Source: Crotophaga sulcirostris
Taxonomy: Eukaryota; Chordata; Aves; Cuculiformes; Crotophagidae
DNA: 64,000 nt
Assembly (NCBI GenBank): GCA_013397455.1
Contig: VYZB01000528.1
Location: 436,822-500,821, forward strand
Direction of reading: 5' to 3'
Shown here one piece after another: positions 25,201-37,200 of this stretch (positions are counted from its first letter, which is position 1; each line of letters begins with the position of its first letter). Under the pieces are notes generated by a model. The model was not told the DNA's origin, ran no database searches, and saw nothing but the letters and a program-made list of their open reading frames with translations. Both the position numbers and the translations under genes were made by a program.

Positions 25201-28200
25201 GTGGAAGAAAGCAAAACTCAAATTAGTTTGCTAGTACTTATCTCTATAATCAAGCTCACTTGTATATTTTAAGACTATCAAAAGGATTTAGTACATATGT
25301 TCAATATATGGTGCTCATAGAAATTTGAAAGCAATTGAGTAATTCATTACAGGAAAGCTTTAAATGGTCATATTTGTTTCTGCCTGTATCAAGTAATTTC
25401 CTATAGTCACCCTTTCAGAAAATCCTGTGCCCTGGGACACAGAAGAACAATCTGAGGAGGAAATGTGCTGCCCATCACGGCGCTGTGGTGTTTCCACTCA
25501 TCTTCCTGACCTATAAATAAAACCTTTTCTGAACAATGATAGGGTAATGTTGAATGCAACACAGTGGGGTTGCACGTGGTGTTTTGTGAAAAAAATCTTG
25601 GGAAATGAGTCAAACTTTATTCAGGTGTCTGCATGCTGAATTTATTGGAAGGCGTTGAGCTGGATTTGCATTATTAGAGCAGCTGAGCTTTGCTTCACGT
25701 TAAAAAGTCACTTATCTGTTGGATCTCAGTTTCATGTCCTACAGCTCTCTGAAAGAAAAAAATCTGTGAGGTCAATTGATGTGGTGGAGGAACTGGGCAT
25801 CTGTTTGAAGGAAAAAAAAAAAAAGGCAAAACAACCCACAACCAACCAGCCAACAGAAAACCCCCAAATGCCATGACTTGTGTGCTGGAAGTCAGAGAAG
25901 GGCAGTGAGTTTTTAATCCCTGAAGTGTCTCTGCGGCTTCCGAGGTGCTGCGCTGCAGTGAGCAGTAGATGTGGGGAGAGTGTGCAGGGGGAGGCGGAAG
26001 CCACATTGAGAACTGGAGAGGGAGTGGGGAGAGAAAAAAAGTCAAATGAGGTGGAGTCAGCAGAGCAGAGATGCACTGAATGGGCTGTGTAGCTGGAAAG
26101 TGAGCAGCAAAGCTAGACCAACAACAATCGGGGAATTATTTTCATCCTGGATGGAGTCAACTCTGACTATCTTCAACTGAATGATTGTATTGAGAGAGGG
26201 AGCCTGATTTTCTTTCGCTGCAGACACTAAAATCCCCTTTGCTGTGACGTTTTAACACGCGGGGGGAGAGTGGATGGTATTAGAGCTGGCAAGTGTGCGA
26301 AATGGCTTTTCCCAAGCCTCTGCGTGGCAGAGCAGCTTGCCTGGCTGCTGTGCTTCTCTGAGCTGCAGACAGCATGCGACGCAACCGGCTCAGCAGGAAG
26401 GAACAAAGATTTCGTACAGCCCATGCTCCATGCGAGAGCCTCTGTCATGATGGCTTCCATAGGTGGGTTCTTGGTTTCCTGCTCCTTTTCCCTTTTGTGT
26501 GTTTTCCTTTAGTCTGAAAACTCGTTTTGTGGGGCTTTGTGTTTCATAGGCTGCATTCCTAGCAGTGCAGCAGCAGTGAAATGGGATCTGCACTCTGTCT
26601 GTGTGTGTGTTTGTCTGAGGTGCGAGAAGTGGGGGAAGGCGGGGGGCTTCCATAAAGTGAACAACAAACCACTTCTTGATGTGGTGTCAGAACTTGCCGG
26701 GCTCCTTCGTGCAGGGTGAGGGGGGTGTGTGGAGGGTGTTCAGGGAGTATGTGGCGTAAGTCTGTGTTGATTGCAAACTCTGTGGAAAAGAAGTAAGGCG
26801 AAGAATTATACTTTTTGTGGTTATGGAGCAACATTTGAAGTCCACAGAAAAACTGAAAAGCTTTGCAGGCGAGGAGTTTTGTCAGTATGAGCCTTTATTC
26901 TCTGATTGTTAATGGAGTGACAGAGGGCAGGAGGCAAGGATCATGAGCTTTGTGAAGTTATTTTTGTGTGGTGGTGGGTTTTTTCAAAGTAGAAGAAATG
27001 GGGGACTATCTAGAACATAAGTAATTGCTGACTACCTAAAAAAAATTGGTCTTTATCCAGCCCCTCCCCCCAGTCCCAGCAAGGAGTTCTAGTAATGTTA
27101 CAGAAGCATTCATTTTCCTTTCAGAAGCATGAAAAATGAACTGACTTTGTAAACATAAGTCTCTCATGAATGACTAATATCGTGTATTTTACCTACTTTC
27201 TTGCCTAATGAGAAAAACAGTGTATTGTGGCACTAGCACTGGCAGAGTAATTATTCTAATTCAGGCAGTGCATGTGAAATATTTTCTTACTTTCTTACTC
27301 CAGATCTGACTTTTCCATTGAAATGTAATACAGTCTTAGATCAGCCAATTGTTGCATGGTGTGACGTGCAGGATGCACCAGTACTTGAAAGAGCCTGATT
27401 CTTACTGCCTTAATGCAAACAATTTTTCTGTTCAGTCAGTAGCAGCAGATGCTTGTGTGAGAACCACAACCCTAGAAGAGAGTTACTAAATTAAAATTCT
27501 TAAGAGACAGATCAAGAAAACACCTAATAACTTCACTTAGTCCTGTTTCATGATACTGAAGATAAACTGAACAGAGCTTGATTTTACCTGGTTCAGTTCC
27601 AGATTATTAGATGTAGCTTCTGAAAAATCAGCTCCTTTTTCTGGTTCTAAGATGAAAATTTTTTAGGTATACTACTTCAAAACTAAAAAGCAGCTTTCAG
27701 TTTTGGTATTCAGGCTGCAGAGAGCTGCGTTCAGCCATTTTTTACAGGCCAATAACTCCAGAAAAGTGAATAGGTTGGAGAGAGTCACTTTTAGGCTGAA
27801 TTTTTCTGACAGTAGAAGAACAGGGTGAAAGTCAGACTTTTGGTAGAAGGTTCAAAGATCAGTTTGATTGGTTCCATTCCTCCTGCTAGGTAAGTACTCC
27901 TCAGACATCAAAAGCTGCATGCTCAGTCCTCTCTGGTGCCTACTGACACCCCAGAACTGGACTAAGACAGGACAAGGGGAGTTTAAATTCTCTCTTTCTT
28001 CCTTTTTCACCCTAAGAAGAGTAGACACAATGATACCATGAAATCGAAAATTTCACTGATAGATCTTGGTGCTTGCTTTCCAGGAATGTCAGAAAGTCAG
28101 CTCCCAAAATCAGTCCCTTCTTGATTCATTCAGTATTTGCTCCAGTTTGCTGCACGTGCTCCTAGCCTTGCCCCCTTTGCATTGGCTTTGCAGTGGATGT

Positions 28201-31200
28201 GTCAGTAGACATCAACTGCATTTTTCAGTTCAGCATAGACTACCCGGACCTGCATCTCCCACATCTAAAGCAATTTTAATAGCTAGTGAACTTTGGAACA
28301 CAGGGCAGGCATTTTACTTTCTCTTTTCTTGAAAAGTGCTTGGTCTTTCAGGGCATTCTGCCTGAAAAAGTAGTATTCGTTTTGAAGGTACCGGTTTGTA
28401 CACTTCTGATTCCTAGTGGGGTTTTCCCCCTCTAAAAATATGTGATAAAAATAGTTGTATTCAACAATGTGAATGGCTGAAATTCCATTATGAGATAAAC
28501 CACGATAAGAATGGAATTTGCTGTTTCTAAAGTCACTTCACTAATTTGCTCTGAAATCTTGGTGTGGGTATGTTAGTGTTTTGTTGGATTTGGTTTTGTT
28601 CCTCACTGAAAGATCCGTACTTAAGGCAGAATAGTAGTGGTCTTGTTTATGTGTTATTGACTAACAGTGGCTCTCTCCCAAAACATGTCTTAGTGCATTT
28701 TACATCTTAGTTTGCATGTGACCCTGATGGCTTGAGGAGATGCCTCCACAGCTGATTTGCATTCCTAAGAGAGCAGAGCTATGCTTAAAGTCAACAGTAG
28801 AGCATCTGCAAGATCTTTTAAAATACATGTGAAGACATGTGTAACCGGTTGCTTTAGTCCCTAGGGAAGTTTCTTGGTTTTTTTTTTTCTGGTATTATTT
28901 GGGAATATAAACCAAATTGGTATAAGAAAGTCCTTCAGAAAAGTGTGATAAGAATTTTACTGCTTTGAAGATGCTGTATTGCAAATTCTACCCAACAAAT
29001 ATGAGTTATTTGTATTTTGGTATTTTTAAATGAATGCATGACACCAAGTGTCTGTAAAACAGTGAAAGGGTCAGTCAATGGAAGGGCTATTTCCTCACTA
29101 GAAAAGAAGCAGAATAGTAAGATCTTCAGGGTTGGGACTGCAGGTGGGGGAAAGTGGGGTCTGATAAATAATCTTTTTGATATTTATCCCTGTGCAGAAA
29201 GGGGCAGAGTGTATGTGCAATTAATTCCCTGATCCTAGGGTTACCTGGAGATAGGCTGATCCCAGGCTCAGCTTCAGAGGCTGCATTTGTTTGTTATTGG
29301 CAGGAGCCTCTGTGGGCCATTATGGAAGGCAGAAGTTGTGGGAACACAGGAGTGCCCCAGTGTGTACCCACTCTTGTCATGCATCTTGCCAGCAGGCCAG
29401 AATCTCCCATGGAGGAGACAAAGTGCCAGCCTTGCTCACCCAGTGCTTGCCGCTGTGCCAAGGATATTTCCTCAAGGGGCAATATAGATGATTTACAGCC
29501 CTGCTTAGGCAAAAGGCAAGAATGGATTTTTTAATTCTAAATACAGTTGAACAGTTCCCAAAACACACTGATTGCTTTCTAAATGCACACAGTGAGTAAT
29601 CACATGAAGGTCGAAGCCTTCAATACTGCAGTTTAGCTTACCAGTTTGGGTTCTGATTGTTGAGTGTGTTTTTTCTTCCACCAAATAAATGTCTCTGAGA
29701 AATACTTTACCGCCTCTCTGGATTTACTGTCTTATTTGCTAGGTTGTCAGTTGCCACATTGTTGTTTTTTCTGTAAGAGCCAAGAATGTAATACCTATTC
29801 CACTGAGATCTTTCTCAGTATTGTGTAAAGAATGAACTGAAGCTGATCTTGCTAGTGCAGAGAGGTTATTATATGGATGTGAGAGCCACCATCTTCATAG
29901 CTTCTCCAGGTTCAGCTGGACTGGTTTAGTTACTTAAAAAGAGAGCTGATCGGCTCAAACAGGCATTAGCTTAATCTCCAAGCAGTAGTAACTTCGTCTT
30001 TTCCTTCACAAGCATGGAAACAACTGTTACCTGTTTGCTGTTGGTGGGTTTTTGGAAAATGGGGGAACTGCAAGTGCCTCCATGATGGTACATGATTTTG
30101 GCTCGTGTTCTTCTGAAAGAACATAGGCAATTTTGAAGGACAGTTTATGGATGTATGTAAAAGCCAGCAGATTCCAGGCCAACAGCGAAACTATGCCTGT
30201 TCCATCCATTAAAAAAATCCACTCTCTTTATCTCTTAACTGCACATCCGTTTTGTCTGTCAGTGTGTAGATCAGTAGTTGCCAAAATGGCATATTTGCAC
30301 CCCAGGTGATGCATAGGACAATCTATTGGGATGTGGAAAGAAAATATCCGAACCACAGTAGTACATGTATACAATTAATAATTAAATAAAGTTACATATA
30401 TCGTGTTGAAAAGTTTCTTATTTTATGGGGTATGCAACTAAAAAATTTTGGAAATGACTGTGTTACTCTTCTGCAAGAGGAAGTCAATATTACTACAGAA
30501 GTAATATTCTAAGTCTAAGGTGAAGTAAAAGTCTAAGGTGAAGTAAAAAGCAAAAATGTGAAAAGAAGATAAAAACTGTGTTAGTATTTTAGGATAGTTT
30601 TTCTAAATATATTAGAGTTTTGAAGAAATGCTCGGAAAAGCAGGGGTTCTATTGTAGTCAAAGTCAGTGTTCACGAATCATAGAATCATAAAATCACCCA
30701 AGTTGGGAGGGACCCAAAAGGATCGAGTCCAACTCCTGTCCCTACATAGGACATTCCCAACATTCACACTGTGTGACTGTGGGCATTGTCCAAATGCTTC
30801 TTGAATACTGGCTGACTAGGTGCCGTGACTGCTTCCCTGGGGAGCCTGTTCCAATGCTCCACCACCTGCTGGGTGAAGAACCTCTTTTTAATATCCAATC
30901 TAAACCTCCCCTGGCACATCTTCCTGCCATTACCTCTAGTCCTATCATAGGTCACCAGAGAGGAGAAGTAAGGAGGGGGGGTTAGCACAACTGCTGCCTC
31001 AGACTTCTGGCAGGCAGACTTCAACCTTCCCTTTTCTTTTTTGTTTTAACGTGTTTAGTGGATTAAAATACTAGTTAATCTATAGAATCTTACCCTATAT
31101 AGCAATGTCCTAGGAACATCCAGGAGTTTCTGCTTCCAACTGAAAGAAACTTGCAACTTTTACAAGTATTTGCCCTTTGTGGCACAGTGGGACAGTAGAC

Positions 31201-34200
31201 CAAGCTGGGTATTTTTCTGCCTTGTGTGTTGGTACAGTAGTATTTGTTTCCTTCCTGAATATCACTTTTCAGGAGTGTATGATACAAAGAGTCCAGTTCC
31301 TCTCTTAGGTTTTGCCCATAAAGTTGGTATCAGTGATAAAAAATGTAGATATGCAGTCTGACCTGGGTGCATGAAGAGATATTAACGGGAGTTATTCTGG
31401 TTTTGTCATGTCACTTCTTTAAGTAGGGAGCTGCACTTCACACTGTCAGTTTTCTCACAGATATAATGGCGTAGATTAAGTAGGGGCCTGCAGGAAGAAG
31501 CACCGATGCTTTGCAGCAAACATGCCAGTGGAGTTTGTACCATGCATACAGAAATCTTGTAGAAGCTATGAGGTTGCACTGAATGATTTCATGAGAGAAA
31601 GGGTTAACAGCTGACCTGGTGAGTGTGAACTCTGCATCAGACAATAAGAGAGGACATAGCTCAAATATTCAGCAAGTTTGTTTTTAATTGAAATATAAAC
31701 AAAGCTGCTTTCATGGGAAGTGCCTTTCAGATACAGTTGTTTATAGCCTGGGAAGAGTTGTACAGCGTTTGCATTCTTTCTGTAGATTACATGCATGGTT
31801 GCCAGTGGCTTTTCACTCTTACTTTAGTATTTTACACCTGTGAAAACTGGGTATGAAAAGAAATGCTGCATCTCTGAGTGTGACTGCAGTCTTCCTTCAT
31901 GCAGCATTTGGTGCTCTAAAGGTAATAGTAACAGTCCGAGGCCTGAAACAGGTCTTAGTCCATTTTTTCAAGCGGGTGTGATTATTGGTTGAGAGGAGGA
32001 GAAGACTTTACTGTGTAAATGCTTTAGATTAACTCTTCTGCACATAGCTGAGATTTCATTAGAGTGGGAGAAGTTTTTAAGCTATTTCACAAAGAGCACC
32101 ATTCCCTTTCCTGCCCCCAGGTTCTTGGTAAGGGGAATCCAGAGACAACGTCTGGTGTCGAGGAACAGACACAGAGGCATGAAAATGAGCAAGGACACTC
32201 TGATCAATTCCCATGCCTTCAGGGAATGCATTAACCTCTCTCCCACAGTAGCAGAGTCCTGCAGTATAAGTGGGAAGCATCTGCAGGTTTATGTGCAGAG
32301 ATGAGATGTCTGTTGCAATTATGATATTTTGTTTTACAAATGCTGCTCTTGGTAGATTCATCTGCTTTTAACCTAGCAAAAGTTGGGTTTCTGAAGAGTC
32401 TAATATGTATGGCATCAATTTGACCAAACCACCTTCAACTAATAGGCTTTTTCTTTACTGAAGACAAAGTAATATTACTTTTTTATATATTGAAATAATT
32501 GCTCAAGGCTTAACATCATTCTTTATAGTACTTGGGTAAACAGTCAATTTTTGTAATACTTGCGTAAACAGGGATCACTGATTTCATAAGGAATATGGCT
32601 TAAATTATGGTTTTATGCAGACAGCCTCTCCTAACTGTATTTGCACCAGTACGAGTATGACTTTAATGTATCTGATCTTTAGATATAGATTCAGATTTCT
32701 CTAGCTCTTCCATACCACACATGCGGTATTTCCCTAAAGTTCACTTTTATGGGTGACGTGGATATAGGTGAAGTAATGGGTATAGTTAAGACTGTTACAG
32801 TTTTCTAATTGTCTCCTTCATCCAGTTAAATGTTTGCTCTGTACAGTGTGTGTGCTATGTAAGGAATTCAAATGTGTTTTTGTCAGGACAGTAATTTGTA
32901 GATTTTCTTATCTCAGGCATTTCTTTTAAGTGCCTTGCAGCCTCTTCATTCAAATAATAACAGAGCCAGACTCTGCTATTAATTGAAGGGAAAAGAAGAT
33001 TTATTTAGACTTGTTTCAGTGGTACTCACAGAAAGAGTGAGAACCTTCCTCATTTTTACATTAGAAAGATTTCCTTGTGGAATAAGATGCATTAATATGA
33101 TCTTAAATATTTGCTGGACTTGAATTGTTTCCCATAACTTTCTTGTATATTTTTTCTCCCTCAGTCTTTTGAAGATTATCTGCTCAACAGACAGTAATTA
33201 GGGATTGTTTCACTTGTGATCGAATGTCTTATTTTATTACCATCCTGCAAATGTTGAGGTCAATGGAACTATCCAGGTGTATGAAGCTATTTAGATGTGC
33301 AAGCATTTGCAGTATCTTAGTGCATGACCTTTTCTGTGGTACAAAATAGTGCCGTTGAACCTTGGTTTATGTGAATAGGTGTTGGATTACTTCAGACTAT
33401 AACAGAATAATTAAATATAATCCTCATTAGAGCTTCACTGGTTACTAAAATATATGTGTGAAGAAGAGGATTAAACTTTTCCTGTATAAAGCTCTTCAGT
33501 AATAGCATCCATATTATTCCTCATCCAAATGCATGTATTTTAATTGTATCCCATAGCATTTATTTCCAGTATAATTAAGTTGGACATAGAATTTAGAAAC
33601 CAATTACTCCAATGGTATTTGCAAGCTATTCGAAAAGAAAAGTTTACAGTTGCTTTACTTTTTTGTCTGTGTGGTATGTACAAAATCATACCTGAAATCT
33701 GTAGCTGTACTGGTAGCTAAACCCTGTGCTGCTCTTGTACTGCTCAACTGCCTTTCAATTCCAGTTCTGTCCTCTTCTCCTCTTGTGAGCAGAAGAGCGA
33801 GAAAAGACTGGCTCTCTCATCTTTGTTCCCTCCCATCAGATTTTTATACGCAGTCATAATATTCCCCTGAGCCTTCTCTTCTCCAGGCTGAACAGTACCT
33901 GCTAGCTCAGTCCCTGCTACTATGAAAGACGCTCCAGGTCTCAGTGATGATCCAGGCATCTTTGTGGCCTTGTGCTGGACTTGCTCAAACAAGTCCATGT
34001 CTTTCTTGTACTGGGGAGCCCAGAAACAGGCACAGAGCTCCAGATGTGGCCATACCAAGTGCTAAGCAGAGAGGAAGGATCATGTCCCTTTACCTGCTGG
34101 CAGTACTCTTTCTCATGCAGCCCAGGATACTTTTGACTGCTTTTGCTGTGAGTCTGCATTGCTGGCTTATGGTCAGCTTGCTGTCCAAAAGGAGCCCCAA

Positions 34201-37200
34201 GTCGTTTTCTGCAGAGCCATCTTACAGCCAGTTGGCCCCCAGTTGGTGCCTGGGAATATTCCTTCCCAGGTGCAGGAGTTTGCATTTCCCCTTGTTGAAT
34301 TTCTTGAGATTCCTCTTGACCCATTTCTCCTGCTTCTGAGTGACATCACAACCATTTGGTTTATCAGTCACTCCTCACAGTTTTCTGTTGTCTGCAAACT
34401 TGCTAATAAAACTTTATCCTATCATTCAGGTTGTTAATGAAGGTGTTGAACAGTATTGGCCTCAGTATCAGTCCCCAGGGTGTAGTACTCATTCCTTGCC
34501 TCCTAGTGGAAGTGCAGCTGATTACAAGCCTCTGGGCCTGGGCATTCAACCAACTTTCAGTCCACCTCATTGTCCACTTATCTAAGCCATAGATGTGACC
34601 TTGCTTATGAGGATGTTGTAGGAGACTGTGATAAAAACCTTACTAGTAAAAGTCAAAATAAACAACATCCACTTCTCTTCCCTTAGCCACTAAAGCCACT
34701 GAGATTGTGCTAGCCAACCCTGCATTTCCATGGATCATCCTACATGTCCTTCTTGCAGAGAGGAGTGATGCTTGCTCCCTTCACGCCTTCAGGAATTACT
34801 CCCAATCATTGTGACTTTTTAAAAGTTATTGAGAATGGCCTTGTCGTAGTATCAGCCAGCTCCCTCAACTATTATGAGTGCAACCTGTCAGGCCCCAATG
34901 GACTTATGTATGTTCACTTTGTTTGAGTGCTTTTTTGCTTGGTTCTCTTCCACCGAAGATAAGTCTTCCTTGATCCAGATTTTTCCTGTGCTCTCAGGAT
35001 CTTGAAATTCCCAAAGACCTGTCTTACTGTTAAAGACTGAGGTAAAGAATGTTTTGAGTACCTCAGTGTTTTCTGTGTCATTTTGCACCAGGTCCCATGC
35101 TCCATTCAGCACTAGGCTGAATGGGCAGCCTAAATTAATACTCCAATTTTTTATAACTTTGGTGTTTAAATGCACACTGACAGTATGTAGAGTCACGTAG
35201 GACACTTGACTAGACCTATCTGATCAACACTGTGGAATGCAAAACAACTTGAAACAGGCCAATCTGTTCTTTAGGGGTAGAGAATGCACCCCAGAGAACT
35301 GATCAAACAGTTCGAGTGGTGCAATTGTGTAATCTTTATTCCCTCTCAATTGTGTAATCTTTATTCCCTCTGCCACTTGTCCTGCTGGATGTTTTCAGCA
35401 GTCTGTGCAATGCTGTGAAATAAAATGTTACTGCTCAAGCAAATAAAAACTCTGCTTTATAGTCCTATTAACAGAAAAATGGATTGTTTTATAAATGCTT
35501 CTTTGAGTACAAGGTCCAAAAAATTTGAGGTGTTTTTTTAACTTGGCTTTTTTTTCTTTGCTGCAGAATCTCAAAGTTACACCGAAGCTATTAGCCACAC
35601 TATGGTCATGTCTGACAGCACTGTGGGCACTAACCCTTTGCTGAGGGCCAACATGCAGACCGATCCCTCCTTTCAGCGCTGTTTTGCATCTCCACGTGCT
35701 GTTTCAAGTAACAGTCCTATTTCAGGGGGAGAAAGGTAGGAAAATAATCTCCTATTTTATTGTTTAGTTCTCAAAACTATAGTTTCCAGCCAGCACATTA
35801 TGCTTGCATCTTCACTGCGGAATATTTGTTAAATGGCATCAAGTTTGGTTGTGACTGTTAATGATGATGTTGTCCACCAGCTGGAATTTGTCACATATAC
35901 AGATGTTATTTATATGTCAGAGACACAGTTAACTTTGATTGAAGTGAAATAGGAATTTATAGCTCAATTATTTTATTATGTGCTAGCACAAGCTCATATG
36001 TATTTTCCTGCGTGCTTAACTGGCTTTTCTAATGCTTTACTGAAAAACATTTCATGAAGTTTCACATTGGAATAAGTTGTATATGACAGAGATGAAGCAC
36101 TCTTCTCACTGCAGAACATGCATTTCTAGTTAGTAAAATGTCAGAAGATTTGTCTTCGGTAAACATGTAGAGCTGACTCCCTTTCAACTGCTCCGCAGAC
36201 CAAGAGATTTTGTTACTTCATATTTGTATTGTGGTAAACATGTAGAGCTCTGGACCAAAGCTTGAAGAGTGTAAATTTACAAAATAGTCCTTATCCCAAG
36301 GAACTTACAGCATAAGCTGAGAAATATCAGGAAGCACAGCAAACAAACAAGCATTCTGTTGACTGTTAGAAGGTTCAGAAGACCATGATGATAAATAGTC
36401 AGTCATTAGCTGTGCCCAATATTTACTTAATAGATGAGATACTGCATTTTACAACTGATGAGGTTTCCTTCTCTGTCACTCTGCAACAACATTTCTGTGT
36501 GGCCAACGATCCTGTTCTTATTCTTGTATAATTGGCTCCCTTTGTCACAGTAAGTATTAGGAATGCTGTTGGTTGGTATGTCAGACAGTTAGTGAGGACT
36601 TGAAGTATGTTGATACCTATTTATCTTTTATTTATTTTCCCATCTAATTGGTTTAATTTTCAGATAGTACTTGGACCATGAAAGCATGTTTTCATTTTGT
36701 GATTATGAATTTGCATCATAAGACTGAGCAAATTATGTTTGCATTTTCTGAGAAGGAGGCAACATAACATTTCATTAGAAGTGGATATGAATTAAAAACT
36801 TATCAGGCAATGCAGTCATTATTCCTACTTCAGACTTCATTTAGAAAATTTTGTCCCCTTCTTTCTAAATATTTTTCTGTAATTTTTCATTTCATCTAGC
36901 AAATAGCTACATGTGTGTGGGGGGTGTTCTTGCAATGATGTCTTCTTCCGTTTGCTTCCCTTCCATTTCTTTATGGCCCTTTTGCTTTGATCTGTTCAAA
37001 TCTACTGGTATTCATTTCCACAGTTCCCTTTTAATTAAAAATCCTTCCTTTTTGGTGTCTGTTATGCTAGCTCTTTTTCCTTTGCAATCTTGCACTTGTT
37101 CTCTCTACATTTGGTATTGCTGGTAATGTTTTCCAGCTACAGTCTAAGAGCATTTCACTTTTAAAAGCCAGGAGACAGTTTAAACTGTTATTGGATGTTT

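Noticed and set aside
26374..26464. An upstream ATG at 26374 giving a basic peptide ([14 protein letters not shown])
   Set aside because: Its frame does not match the exon at 35567; joining there would hit a stop at once. Could be an upstream frame but not the isoform start.
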